A DNA stretch of 64,000 nt, taken from positions 8,537,892 to 8,601,891 of the forward strand of contig JABACO010000014.1 in NCBI GenBank assembly GCA_013339895.1, given 5' to 3'. Shown one piece after another: positions 21,201-32,700 of this stretch; position 1 is the stretch's first letter; the number at the start of each line of letters is the position of its first letter. The position numbers and the translations under genes are program-made. Below the pieces are notes generated by a model. That model made no database searches. It was given only the letters and a program-made list of their open reading frames with translations, and was not told the DNA's origin. The DNA comes from Ephydatia muelleri. Taxonomy: Eukaryota; Porifera; Demospongiae; Spongillida; Spongillidae.

Positions 21201-23250
21201 TTTCACAGAATTGATGTGCCATCTCTTTATCATGGTTCCCTTAGAAAATGTTAATGGCTACTTGATGCCAGCCCTTTTAGATCCTTTGAATCTTGACGAT
21301 ATCAGTATCCACCAAGGACCAAATCCTCTCCTGGTCTGTTTTCCTAATGAATTTGCACCACATGGATTATTCAGTTTCTTGGTAGCTTTCTTACAACACA
21401 AGGAGTGTTTATTAGTTGAAAATAACAAAGTCCCAGCCTGTCTTTATAGGAATTGTGTTTCTTTTAAGTGCAGGAAGTATCCTGCTAGGTTCACCATCAT
21501 TGATTCAGTTTCCTACATAGAGGTACATCTTAATGATGGTGTTCGCACAAAAGTATGCCCTAAAATTAGAAAGCTTATCCATACGGGTGTTAGGGATTGT
21601 GCCAATATTCTCAAATACTGTGGTGGGAAGGAACTGAAAGATGGTTTTATATGCTCTATTGAGTCTTGCAAATGTGCGGCTATTCCTTATGAAGACGATC
21701 CAACCCTGGCACTCTGTATGTGTTGTTCATGTGACATGACTCTAACCAATGGCCACACCGATTGGCTTGGAAAGGAAGGTCCAACACAAGGTATGTTGAA
21801 AGTACATCTTATAGCTTTTTCATATAAAGTGTAACTACAAACCTACTTTAACAATGTGGAAGTATCCTGCACCTTTTGCATATCTTGATAATGAATAGTG
21901 CTATGGATAATTTACATAGCCCCAAAGCCAGTCAACTTCCTTATGTTATGGCATATGAATCTTATCCCTTTTTTACAAAGCCAACAATATGCCCAGTATC
22001 TTCACTCGTTGACTGCAAACGCATTCCACAAGATTGTAACATGATGCCTGATCCCTTAAGCCATTTTAGATCCTAAATCCTATAATGATGGCGTTATCCT
22101 TACTGGAGGGAGACTCTTAAGAGTTACCTTTCCTTTCTCTTGTAGTGTCTACTTCCATGGCCGCCTCCTCTTCTTCCCAGCGATTGTCAGAGCTAGTAGT
22201 CCAAGTAGTGCCACAGTTGGAAGGTTAGTCATGTATGAATAGCCGTAGTGTTTGGCATGCATGTACATGTTATACATGGGGGAGGGGGCACATATTGTAC
22301 TAGGGGGTGGGCCATGTGTTGTATATCATGATATGTATGGGGGGGCCACATGTTGTGTATGGGCAATCACAGTTTTTTGTATGGGGAACCATGGTTTGTA
22401 TACGGGGGCATAGGCGTCCCGTCCGCATGATGGGGCATCCCCCTCTTCTCCCTCTGCATACCCCAACTAATTGATTTCATTAGCTAATATTCATATGGGA
22501 TCGTGGTAGCCAAAAGTGACCTAGCGCAGTTTTCATATTATTTCATATTCTAAGAGACACTTATGCCCTCTACAGCATCTTTCTTATGCACTGGAGTTAC
22601 AGTGGCCTGAATTTTTAATTTCTTGTACATTTCAATTGCACTGATCAACTTTGATGCTCCATCCTTGAATATACGCTAGGTGGTCCCTTTTCACTGCCAC
22701 AACCCATATCATTATAAGTATTGCTTGTTTTCCAAGCATGCACCGAAAGCTTCCACACTTCATGTTGGAGCAGGCACATCACCATCCCCCTGTTAGGGTC
22801 ATTGTCCTGTGTGCCCCCCCACCCCTGGATATTATTGAGCAGACACCTATGATGGAGGGCCAAATGTTGTGTATGGGGAACATGTTGTATACACCGGAAA
22901 TGTACATGTACATACACCTAACATTGTTGTGATGATTTTTCATACTGTATACAGGGTAATTTAAATTATGGTTTGACCCTCCTCCAGGAACACCCACCAT
23001 GCCAGAACTATTATCTTTGTCTGTTAAGAAGGTCAATGTAGCTGTAGAAGTTGGTGTAAGATATTCACGTTTTGGTATATTTCTACTGAATGATGCCAAT
23101 GGAGCCATTGTGCAAGCATTGGAGATGGAACACCTTCGGAATGCTGAGAGAATCAACATGGCCATTCTCCAACGATGGCTTCAGGGCACGGGTGTAAAGC
23201 CTGTGACCTGGTCTACTCTGGTGGATGTCCTTAGAACAATTGAAATATGA
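15207..23250 (+). CDS. Gene A: ankyrin-NHR-Roc/COR GTPase-death protein, damaged copy
   Basis: Exons inferred from splice sites and phase: 15207-15287 (last ankyrin repeat), 15982-16023, 16332-16357, 16451-16586, 17220-17396 and 17881-18169 (linkers and NHR domain), 19467-about 19544 (phase-symmetric exon), 19700-21790 (GTPase), 22146-22223 and 22988-23250 (death-like domain, TGA stop). All phases agree, giving 1,060 residues without the symmetric exon; further ankyrin exons lie upstream. The symmetric exon has an extra T that shifts the frame into a TGA, and its donor is changed relative to copy B; skipping it keeps the frame. With the hAT-split ankyrin exon upstream, this copy is either a pseudogene or expressed in a shortened form. 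The function is not established. Family knowledge suggests a cytoplasmic signalling protein with a nucleotide switch and a death-fold effector domain. Confidence 0.82.
16451..18169 (+). CDS. Gene A NHR (Neuralized-type) domain, three exons
   Basis: Exon 16451-16586 carries VVTFASTHGDNIRL and the GIVMTSAPL segment. Exon 17220-17396 carries the diagnostic WSGSLSIGVTT. Exon 17881-18169 carries GDTVGLLYTNSGTLHLFMNG and VYGLVDLYGQCVKVSL. Together they span about 150 residues, the normal NHR length. NHR domains bind protein partners in Neuralized-family proteins. Relative to copy B, a GTGTGT length change adds two codons just before VYGLVD without breaking the frame. Confidence 0.88.
19467..19544 (+). 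pseudogene. Gene A phase-symmetric exon, frameshifted
   Basis: The TTTCAG acceptor is intact and the exon starts in frame as GGGFSKLCHSTTT. A run of six T (five in copy B) then shifts the frame to a TGA within about eight codons. At the point where copy B has the donor GTGAGG, copy A has TTGAGG. In copy B (34004-34081) the exon is open and 78 nt, phase 1 at both ends, so it can be skipped without penalty. Confidence 0.7.
19700..21790 (+). CDS. Gene A Roc/COR-like GTPase exon
   Basis: This single exon follows a TTTTTACAG acceptor and ends at GTATGT. It contains a P-loop GIAGVGKTHLKW (about residue 25 of the exon), a switch motif DSGGQPQF (about 206), a DVSAIVFAVNLSE strand and a base-recognition motif MGTHRDE (about 290). 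A winged-helix or COR-like region follows (LHMVKYNLFLWYHEVPG, HFTELMCHLFIMVPLENVNGYLMP). It ends in a cysteine-rich stretch (CSIESCKCAA, CMCCSCDM). The insert of about 180 residues between P-loop and switch is much longer than in ordinary Roc or Ras-like domains and includes a proline/serine/glutamine-rich linker. The real N-terminal residue comes from splicing; the upstream ATG at 19645 is intronic. Confidence 0.88.
22224..22987. other. Last intron of gene A, repeat-filled
   Basis: The intron holds short GGGG-rich phrases around ATGTTGTGTATGG, the MITE at 22493-22709 and a seven-C tract (22814-22820). The homologous C tract is 32 long in copy B. Confidence 0.7.
22493..22709. repeat. MITE with ATATGGGATCGTGG terminal inverted repeats
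   Basis: The arms are about 35 bp (ATATGGGATCGTGGTAGCCA outward, complemented near 22675-22709). Relatives lie at 37026-37246 and 37730-37946, with a right-end fragment at 47325-47462. Its presence at the same site in both gene copies shows it predates the duplication. Confidence 0.88.
22988..23250 (+). CDS. Gene A terminal exon, death-like domain
   Basis: It opens in phase 1 (GTPTMPELL) and ends at TGA. The C-terminal part, INMAILQRWLQGTG then VTWSTLVDVLRTIEI, has the spacing of helices 4-6 of a death domain (W of the xxW motif, then TW..L...L). Such domains mediate homotypic assembly in apoptotic and immune signalling. It differs from copy B at eight of 87 residues. Confidence 0.8.
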
Positions 23251-23524
23251 TAATTATTACTGTAGTAGCTTGCAAACACTGTTTCAGTCTGTAAATGTAA
23301 TGGTTCTGTTCTGTATTAGTTACTCGAAAGCCTAATGATTGTGGTTTGTGGTTTACTTGATTGATGGTGGTGGGGTATGGATATACATCATTACGTTAAT
23401 GTACACAATACCCATATGGCTGATGGTGTTGCCCAATTTCATGGTCACAGGCTATCTGCTTTCTCTTTGAGTTGTATATTGACTATTATTACTAGCAGTC
23501 ATAACATAACACAAGTAATAAAAA

Positions 23525-23940
23525 CATGTGTTACCAATGATGCCTGGAGCCAGGCACAGCTAGGACTAAAATTTGGGGGTCTGGGTCTTCGCTCCCTCTC
23601 TCACCATGCTGCTGCAGCATTCATTGCCTCCCTGTCATTCTGCGGCTTTGGCAAGGCTGATAACATCCACCTAAAACAGGCAGGGCAATGTTTAACACTC
23701 AAGTCTCCCCCTTTAATGCCATTACAGTCAATTCTGCTCTGGAGTCTCCCATTCACCAGAAGGTCTTGTCAGGATTGATCCAAGCCCAACATTTCCACAT
23801 CTTGTTGGAATCCTCCTCTCCAGCTAACAGAGCTCGCCTCCTGTCAGTGGCTGCTCCTCTTGCTTCCTCTTGGCTATCAGTGGTCCCTTCCCCTGGTTTG
23901 GGCTTGCACCTGGAGTCGAATGTGTGCGTGCACAGGCGTG
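23525..23940 (+). pseudogene. C-terminal fragment of a LINE-like reverse transcriptase protein
   Basis: The frame reads NDAWSQAQLGLKFGGLGLRS and SLSHHAAAAFIASL, then after a frame change RARLLSVAAPLASSWLSVVP and SPGLGLHLES. This is the region after the polymerase in a family of animal non-LTR elements whose RT part is represented at 43.7-45.0 kb. It starts immediately at the distal end of the copy A duplication and is absent from copy B. Confidence 0.7.
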
Positions 23941-24017
23941 TACATTCATGCACATGTACACTTTGTGTGAGAAATAAGAACCAATGTCACTGCAAGTGGT
24001 ACAAGCCCTCTCTGTGT

Positions 24018-24018
24018 G

Positions 24019-24069
<51 letters not shown>

Positions 24070-24175
24070 GTGCATTCATGGACATGTACGATTTGCGAAA
24101 ACAGTGTGAGAAATAAGAACCCTGCAAGTTGTACAGGCCCATGTGTGTGTGTGTGCGTGTGTGTGTGTGTGTGGC
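24018..24175. repeat. Two GT microsatellites
   Basis: GT tracts occupy about 24022-24072 and 24141-24173. They are separated by a phrase (ending AGAAATAAGAACC) that also precedes the first tract, which indicates local duplication. Reading frames of alternating Cys/Val here are artefacts. Confidence 0.9.
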
Positions 24176-24640
24176 GTGGACGTGTTTGTGTGTGCAAAGA
24201 TACAGTAGGTGCGTGTAACAATGCAAGTGCGTAGTGCATGGTCACGTGCTATGTGAGCTAAGCTATATAGCATCCTTGCAGTGTAGCCGATCCCCGCGAG
24301 TGGGCGTGACAGGAATGAAGTTAAGCAAGCGAATGTGGGAAAGCTTTATAATACACTACTAGGTACCGAACGATTATGCGAGTCACTAGGAAAAGAACAC
24401 ATCCTTACGCGCGTCGGCGACGTGGGAGGCGGCGACAACCATCAGGCGCTAGCTGACAACCATTCACTTGGATCCGTTAATTCGGTACGATCGTCACACG
24501 AAGTGATAACTCATCTTCTTTGACCCGTATAGCCTCAGAAAATAAAACAAAACAACAAAAAACAAACAGACACTGAGTTGCGAACGGCTATATAGCTTAG
24601 TTTAAGACTGGGCGGAACAAGGAAGTGATTAATATTCATG
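24176..24640. other. Unassigned stretch bounded by 14-bp inverted repeats
   Basis: CTAAGCTATATAGC at 24258-24271 pairs with its complement at 24587-24600. The enclosed 315 bp are more CpG-rich than the surroundings (for example GCGCGTCGGCGACG). It could be a small mobile element or the promoter/first exon region of gene B; neither can be shown. Confidence 0.4.
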
Positions 24641-24659
24641 CGGAATGGGAGAATGGTTG

Positions 24660-25045
24660 CCTGGGCAAATGGAGCAGGAAATGTGCATTAACTTTGCACA
24701 CCTGTATCTCCGCAACGGATAGAGTGAAAATTAACGAACAGAACAAGTCAATAGCTATAGGACCCCTCTACCTACAAACCGAATTTGAAGCGATTTGATT
24801 ACTCCTGCCGAAAGTTATGACGGGTTCATACCCTGTGGGGTATCGGACGTTGCAATACGGGCACGGAGCAAGTGCAAGACCCCAAAAAGTATTTTACCGT
24901 AGAGAAATGGTGTAGTATGAAGTGCTGAAAATACGAAGTCAATGGCGTGTACCGTTCGGACGTTATAGCGATTCAAACGTGAATGATTTTTATAACTTTT
25001 ATATATATATAGCGAAGGCTCATTTTCTCGGAAACTGACCCACAT
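24660..25045. repeat. Half-palindrome related to the 40-kb foldback element
   Basis: Phrases such as CTTTGCACACCTGTATCTCC, AATTAACGAACAGAACAA and GGGGTATCGGAC occur in the same order as in the right arm of the 40185-40929 palindrome. The end CTCGGAAACTGACCCA resembles the terminus of the 51803-52054 element. No partner arm is present. Confidence 0.7.
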
Positions 25046-25697
25046 GTATATAGTAATAAAAACCTTGCTACATGTATCCTGCTCACACATAAAAGTGCTC
25101 TTCCAGAGCTGAGGAACAATCTCATAACAGTTAAAATGAACAGCACATGGTGTGCACATTAGGACACCTACAATGTCCTCTAACACAGCTCCATCTCTTT
25201 TATCCCTGCCCCCCATGTGGCATTCCATTTCATCCAATCACCATGTCATGTGAGTGGTATCCCATAGCCATTCTTGGCTGACTATGACCACCAGCAGCCA
25301 TGTATCTTAAGCAGCTGATCATACATGTAGACATGCAGCATGACATGCCTACATGTACATGTAGCTCTATACATGTGGATGGTTTAATGGTGTGCTTTCC
25401 ATGTACATGTAAACTTCCCCTCCCCCTCAGCTGGCACTTGAGATGTTGAATATTATTAATTACCCTATGGACTGTGGTGGGTCAAGGCCCATGACCTCAG
25501 TCCGTACCCTAATACCACAAACCCATGTGTTCCATGAACATGCTGGCATGCATGCAAATTGATCTGGTAATGTTTCCTGTTCTACGCATGCACCTTCTTT
25601 ACTTCTCTCATTCACTTCTCTTCTTCATATTCACTTTCAATCTGTTCTCCCTTCTTGTGTGCATCTGTGATGCCTTTGTTCCTTCTCTCCTTACCAG
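25046..25697. other. Gene-free stretch and intron tail before ankyrin exon
   Basis: From about 25375 the sequence matches 11051 onward (TGGATGGTTTAATGG), running into the shared intron tail. The part before that has no recognised gene. A phrase at 25055-25095 repeats 951-1000. Confidence 0.6.
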
Positions 25698-25799
25698 AAT
25701 AATGCAACTCCACTGTATGCTGCAAGTCAGGAGGGTCATCATGATGTAGTACAGACCTTGTTGGGAGCTGGTGCTGGAGTGAATATAGCAACATCTGAT
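25698..25799 (+). CDS. Ankyrin-repeat exon (102 nt)
   Basis: It is bounded by CTTACCAG and GTAAGT and reads NNATPLYAASQEGHHDVVQT then LLGAGAGVNIATSD. It is a full ankyrin repeat with the TPL, GH and LLxxGA positions in place, phase 0 at both ends. It is probably an N-terminal exon of gene B. Confidence 0.82.
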
Positions 25800-27460
25800 G
25801 TAAGTGATATTCAGTTGTATGTGGTCTAATGATGGTATTGTGGGGTGTTTTAAGGATGCAGTAAAAGAGGCTGCATGTACCATTCATGGCCCCTCCCCCC
25901 CCCCCCCCCCCCCTCCAACACATACATGTACACAAAAGGTGTGCTATCGAGATTAAAGAAGTGTGCACATTACTTCGGTGTGTCAGGCCCAAGTGCATAG
26001 CGTAAAGGCAGCGGCTGACATTAATGATTCAATAGCACTTACATGTACATGTAGTACCTCAGGTATAAAGCAAGTGGGGTACTCTGATATATTGTATTTT
26101 GCTACCTTACAATCTCATTATATACTTTAACCCCTTAAGCACACTTCAATAAATATCATATTGGATGGGTGCATCAGTCTTATACCCAAATGTTGTCTGA
26201 TACATGAACCATGAATAACCACATACATGTACAAGTACTGCTCTTTCGAACTCACAAAGGTGATCAAAATAATTAAACCATCCACCTGATGGCAAACCAT
26301 CCACCTGATGCAGCCAGGCACCAGTACTTGCACTGCCTCATCTGTTGCAGCTCACGACTCAACAGACTCACCCAGATGTTGGAGGTAAGAGTGCCAAGTG
26401 GATTTCCTGCACAGGGAACACCGGAACGCCTTGCCTTGCCTCTGCCCACAGTTTCCATCTCTTGAAGGCACCCAGGTACAGCGCCGTCCACCCACACTCG
26501 CACGCGAACGACTCACTAACACTTGCATTTGAGTAGACTTGACTATAGCACGCCAGCACGCCATGTACCGTCTTACTGATACTAAGAACTCACTGGCCAC
26601 ACCCATCGATCCTCACAACTCCACACTCACTGGCCACACCCATCCACCCCCACTCACAACTCCACACCTCTGGTCACACCCATCAACTCACACTCACTGG
26701 CACACCCTCGACCCCACTGGCCACACCCATCGATCCTCACTCACTGGCCACACCCATTGACCATCACTGGCCACACTCAGGGGCCCTCATAGCAGGCAGG
26801 ACCCTTCCATATAAGAGCTTTAACATAACTCATGTACATGTAGACATCTTGTTTATATATACCAGCTGCAAACATCCTACCTGATACACTACACCTCCTC
26901 ACACTCACAGACCACACCCATCAACCCTCACTCACTGGCCACACCCATTGATCCTCACAACACTGCCAGGCTTGCCACCACTCACTGGCTTACTACTAAC
27001 AGTCTGATAATAAGATACAATGGAGTCCAGTACCTGGAACCATATCACAGCCCCGTTCCAGGTCTGCATCAAATCCCAACCACGCTGTGCTAAGTGATGG
27101 GAACCAAACTGACTTACCCTCATGCACAACCAAACCCGCACATTCAAGAGCATCCCTCACCCATGCACTGGCCTTTTTGGCCTCTATCTTACCCTTAACT
27201 GCTCTGCCTAGAGAAGCTCCCTAAGCCTTGAGTAGTTCACCCCCCAGTTGTACACAAGGTTTTGCCTTTCATGGTATCAGCAACAGTCCTGAAAACACTG
27301 TGAACAACAGCTGCATTATCGAGGTTACTTTTCTAAAATCAAATAAGTATTAATCTATACACGTTGAGTTTCTATAATTTTGCGTGTTCTATTGATAAAC
27401 ATAAGCGAATAATGTGATTGGTGGCAACCTTTTTTCATTTTCATCAAAGTTATATTTGAT
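25800..27460. repeat. Repeat-rich intron: rearranged blocks and poly-C
   Basis: It holds a poly-C tract (about 25896-25911), a partial copy (26098-26275) of sequence found near 12356 and 27560, and the truncated DIRS-like copy at 26281-27200. Block order differs from copy A, so this part was rearranged after or during duplication. Confidence 0.7.
26281..27200 (-). mobile_element. Truncated second copy of the DIRS-like element
   Basis: It starts abruptly inside the recombinase region (homologous to about 9355) and keeps the recombinase N-terminal part (26352-26606) and the GGCCACACCCA array. It then jumps from the end of the array to the RT region (27040 onward). The RNase H part present at 10040-10540 is deleted. 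It ends near the FLASILPLTA-equivalent sequence. Confidence 0.8.
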
Positions 27461-27716
27461 TGTTTTTATCTCAAAGTTATAAACAATAATTGCACACCAT
27501 CATGCATGTACATGTACATGTTATTAGAGTTGTTTTTCAAAAACATTGGACTATTTTATTTTTTGCTACTTTACAATCTCATTAAAAGATATACTTTAAC
27601 CCCTTAAGCACACTTAAATAAATGTCATATCCGATAGATACATTCGTCTAATACCCAAATGTTATCTGATACAACAAAGGATGACCCATGCATATCCACA
27701 TACAAGTACAAGTACA

Positions 27717-27958
27717 GTACCAGCTCGATCATAGAGAAATTTTGCAGCTTGATCATAGAGAAAATAAAGCATATATATACATTGGTAACTAAAGAAACCA
27801 TCAGTGTTCGTAGCAACTGCTATGAAAACTGATAGTTGGCTTAGTCCCAATGTATACACTTTATTTTCTCTATGATCGAGCTGCGAAATTTCTCTATGAT
27901 CGAGCTGCGAAATTTCTCTGTGATCGAGCTGCGAAATTTCTCTATAATCGAGCTGGTA
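27717..27958. repeat. Palindromic MITE of copy B with expanded units
   Basis: It is homologous to 12509-12697, but the right side carries four rather than two TTTCTCTATGATCGAGCTGCGAA-type units, giving 242 versus 189 bp. Confidence 0.8.
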
Positions 27959-28177
27959 CTCTACTGCTCTTTTGAACTCACAATGGTGATCATAATAATT
28001 AATTATGCGAGTGGCCATATTTCATAAACGGAACAACATAGGGTTTACAAATATATTGCAATTTTGTGTAATAGAGTTGGGAGAATATATATAGGAAATG
28101 GTAACTCAATGTGAGAAGGTAAGGTATTTAGGGTGCTACAATTAACCCTATGTGTGCCCTTTACTACTCCTTGGTAG

Positions 28178-28350
28178 AGGGCCCAACAATGTCCATGGAA
28201 TGGGCTCCAACATGATTGGTAGTGGGATGAGTGGAACAGGCTGTCCTCTTCAGTTGTGCACAGTTGCAACTAATGTTGGCCATATCCTTGTAAATATTGG
28301 CCAGTAGAAACTGCTGGCTAGTTCATCCAGGTGTTCTACGATTGAGTGCC
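28178..28350 (-). pseudogene. Trace of a gypsy-type integrase, copy B
   Basis: Homologous to 12890-13090, with the same minus-strand FYWP and DIVGP traces. It is too short and broken to classify further. Confidence 0.42.
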
Positions 28351-29095
28351 AGCTTCTGTGCTGCTTCTCAGCATTTTTTGGGACTGTTTCCTCCTTCCAC
28401 TCTTCCACCTTTCCTGACTGCCCCTTTACTGGATGTTTGAGAGAGTCCTCAGAGCGATGTCAATCCTTAGATGACTGCATATCCTTTCGTCAGTTTTCTG
28501 AAGTTAACAAACCTCCACCACCCCAAAGTCTAGATCAGGCTTTCCTCCAGCTCCACCTTTTTGCTAACAGTTCATCCTTTCTGGCACTCCTATGCTGTGG
28601 ACAAACATCGTGGGGTTGGTCCTTCCAGGAGCTTACCATCTTTCATGATATTGGTACCGTCTCTGGTTCCGACTCTTGGACCTGCTTATGCTTCTGAGCA
28701 CCACCCTGTGGTTCTGTTACCCTCTTTGAGTGGTTCTGGACCTGGGGTTCCACTGCCTGTTCTTTTTCCCATTACCAGAGCAATTCAACTGCGCAAGTGA
28801 GAAGGGCCATCATGATTAATATTATTTTAATTATAGATGTACATGTAGATTGTGGTGGGTCAAGGCCCATGACAGCAGTCCTTACCCTAATACTACAAAC
28901 CCATGTGTACCAACATGTGTACAGAGTACTTGCTGCAACACATACAAGCTGATCTGGTGATGTTGTCATTTCTACACCCTCCCAACATGCACCTTCTCCC
29001 TCTGTACTTCTCTCATTCACTCATTTTCATATTCACTTTCAAACAGTTCTCCTTTTACATGTATGTGTGTCAGTGATGCCTTTGTTCCTTACCAG

Positions 29096-29197
29096 ACCAA
29101 TGCAACTCCACTGTATGTCGCAAGTCTGCATGGTCATTATGATGTAGTACAGACCTTGTTGGGAGCTGGTGCTGATATGAGTATAGCAACATCTGTT
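29096..29197 (+). CDS. Gene B ankyrin-repeat exon (102 nt)
   Basis: It reads TNATPLYVASLHGHYDVVQT then LLGAGADMSIATSV between a CTTACCAG acceptor and a GTAAGT donor. It is the intact counterpart of the exon split by the hAT element in copy A, and thus supplies the empty insertion site. Confidence 0.83.
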
Positions 29198-29761
29198 GTA
29201 AGTAATGTTTAGATGTGACGAGGTGTGAACTAAGGAGTGTATGGAGGGATGTGGTGTGGTGAGGGAGTTGCAGGATACATGTACATGTGTATAGTACTCT
29301 TATTGTTACCTTTGAATTATTTTACACACTTCCTGTATTGTAGAATTATGTCATCTTAGTGACACATTCATTGTTGGACCTCATTATATTAAGGTTACAT
29401 CGTGTGCACTGCATGTGCCTTGAATAGAGTTTTATTCCACAAGAGATGTGGTCTCAATATTTTATTTGCCACAATTTAGGTGTATTCAAATTTACATTGT
29501 TAGACTCCTGTAACCTCAGGAGACACATGTACATGTATGTGGTTACTATGGGTAACATAATTTTTTATGTTGTGTTGTACATGTACATGTACGTGTTTGA
29601 ACTCAAGAAAACAATTAAGTTCATGTAATCAAAGACACATCTTTTAGTTCAGCGCATGTCAGTATTAGCAGAAATGCAGGTGTATTGATATTCATTCACA
29701 CATGATGACATGCATAAGTACATGTATATCACTCATGTACATGTACATGTATGGTCTTCAG

Positions 29762-32700
29762 GATGGGAGCACACCCCTGGACATAGCAGTGAAGAAGGGA
29801 CACAAGGAAATAATTGAACTACTGAAGCTTCACATGAGCATGGTTAGGTTAGGTGTGCATGTACATGTACATAGACACCTAATGTGTGTGCTGGTGTGAT
29901 GTTTGGTACTCAGGTGTGTCAAGCTAAATAATCCCTGCAATATCAACCTTTTATGATGTCATAAATCCTATATGTTTGATAATTTGCTATGTACATTTTG
30001 CCAGACCAACATATCACTGTTGACCACATTGAAATGCATGTGAGGTGCTTTTGCGTAACCCTTGTTTACATGTAATTACTTGCTTGTGTGACTCACTTGT
30101 GACCTCCATGTAATGTACGTCTAACATAAAAGTACTAGTTGTCTGCTGCAGACAACCATCAACCTTCATTAACTTCGTTACATGAGCTGTAAATTGCCAT
30201 TTGTTGGTTATGTTAATGAGGCAAAATGCTCAGACTTTGCAGGCCCATGATTTGTCTGCCGAAGCCCTTGAATTATAGTGTATGCGTGTTATTGGTTGTA
30301 TCTTATGTTGTTAAAAATAAATATTAGAATAAACAAGTAGTATTGTCAGAGCAGAAGATAAAGGAACAAGTATAAGTTTGAAATCACATGCTAATAGAAG
30401 TATACATGTACATGTTGAAATGCACTGAAGATGAAATATAGACATCTGATGGTATACATGTAGTGTTTCCATGAGCACCAAATGTTGCATGTGTTGTTGT
30501 GTACCATCAATGATGTACATATTCCCATGTACTACTTCAGGATGATGGCCTAACTGAACAGAGTAACCTGAAGCCTTCAGAGGTGAGTAGCCTGGGTTAT
30601 ATGTGGTATGGGGATGAGTTAATAGTCAGTGTAGTATGCAGTACATGTAGGTCGCCAAGACAACACAAAACGACTCCTGCTGCCCAATTCATACACAAAC
30701 ATGTACATGTACAGACAATCAAATAGTTGCATTGCACTACTGTTACATAACAAGGGCAATAGTGGTGGAAGCTACAAGTATGGGGAGGAGCACTGTTGTT
30801 GCTTTTGAATTTAAGCTTCCATGGCATACGATTTTTATGTGTTTGGTCTGGAGTACATGTCATTATGAAGTGTACATTTGTCTGTTTACAGATAAAGCAG
30901 CCAGTGGAACACAAAGAGTAAACATTTCTACCACCAAATGTATTCATGATCCTTCACACTCCACTCTATCTCCTCTCCTCTCTCTTCTCTCCAATATTCC
31001 CTCTCAATAGGGTGGTCACATTTGCCTCCACACATGGTGACAATATCAGACTTGAACATGGAGGACAAGTGGCCTGCAGATTTAATAACAACTCAAGAGG
31101 CATTGTGATGACTTCTGCCCCTCTTCGTAGTGATGTCATCTTTCAGGTGAGATGACAGGTTTAGACATTGTCACACATACTGTTGTGCCTCACTGACATG
31201 CGGTGCCTCAGTTGTGAGTGTTATGACTTTCGTGCATGTTATCTTGGCTGCTTTAGATTACTTTATGAAGTGGTGACATCTGTCATCTTTATTCAATGAT
31301 AGTATCTTGATGAGATTGAATGAATTCCATGTGTTAATGTGTAAATTCCTGATTGTCATCATGGGTGTCAGTTTTAAGTGTCTTGTCTTGTTTTACTGCA
31401 TGTACATGTGTTCATTGTCCTAGCATGTGCCTGTACTGTCTGAATTAGTATACACCGGGGTATACAATTGACCTTGGGATGACATGACATTGAATTATAC
31501 TGTATATATTACGGTGTTCATTTCACATGCCTGTATAAGTATATCTGCACTCATCTATTTTTTCCATTCTTGGTTTGCGGAGGGGGATGTTGGTACAGTA
31601 TATCTGATTTTGTGTGGCTTTATTTTATCCTGTTGGTGCCTTTCTAATACATCATGTATACATATGCATGCATGCAATTCTGGCAATTGCTAACACTGCA
31701 AGTGCATTTGAATGTGTGCATATTTCATACAATTGCAATGCATACTGATTACACATCAATAGGTGGAGATTATGGAGGTGGACTCCAAATGGAGTGGCTC
31801 TCTGTCAATTGGAGTCACTACACAAAGTACAGCACAGGTGGTTTCTGTGGACAATGTAAAGCAGTTGTTGGGACAAAGTTTTATTGTGACATCATCAGTT
31901 AATGGCAAACCATCCTTAGCTCTGTATGCAGAAGGGCAGGTATGACACTGTTTAGTTCATGTACTTGTGTACATCTGTTGTGCGTGCTATAGAGTAGTCC
32001 ATGCCGCAGTTGTATTAAGTACGTCTCATTGATTATTGTATGTATGATATGTACGTGTATGTGAATCAAACTATTCACTAGCTTGTCAATATGAGGCTCC
32101 CTCTGGATAGCAATAGAAAGATGCTGCCAAATATATTGAGTAGCATTCTGAGTGTGATCCTCTTGCCAAGTTCTTAAGGGAGAGGGAGGAATCGAGAAAC
32201 ACCTTGTATTGCTACAGGGCACAAAATACATGTTAAATTAAGCATGTAGTGATACTATGTACTTAATATAATCACCAATTATTCCACATGGGCATGTACA
32301 TTTAAAAAAAGTTTTTTGACATGCATTAGATGTGTATCAATTGTACATCTGCAATGAATCAACTGGTTCATATAAATACATGCACCTCATGCCAACACTT
32401 ACATATGTATTAATATCACCAGGAAGTGGATCAACTGCCTGATGAAATCAATTTCCATGACCTAAAGGTTGGGGACACAGTTGGACTGCTGTACACAAAC
32501 TCTGGTACCTTGCACCTCTTCATGAATGGTGCCCACGTGGTCACACTTCCCTGCACTGTCCCCGTGGGTGTGTATGGTTTGGTGGACCTGTATGGTCAGT
32601 GTGTGAAGGTATCCCTAAGACCACTAACACCTTGGAGTGGGGGAAGTCCCCTTCATGTCATGGCTGATAAAAGTGCTCTTGATCAGCAGAGAAAGCAGCT

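Larger units (their letters stand above)
12272..23512. repeat. Segmental duplication, copy A (11.2 kb)
   Basis: From TGTTTTTATCTCAAAG (12272) to the CATAACATAACA phrase (about 23512), the sequence parallels 27461-38763 collinearly. It covers exons, introns and inserted repeats. Copy A uniquely contains the hAT element at 13891-14625. Copy B uniquely contains extra tandem intron sequence at 37.4-38.1 kb. The main coding exon differs at 31 of about 2,090 positions by my count. Confidence 0.93.

Noticed and set aside
23946-24245. Cys/Val- or Thr/His-rich open frames
   Set aside because: They are translations of GT/CA microsatellites and carry no domain.
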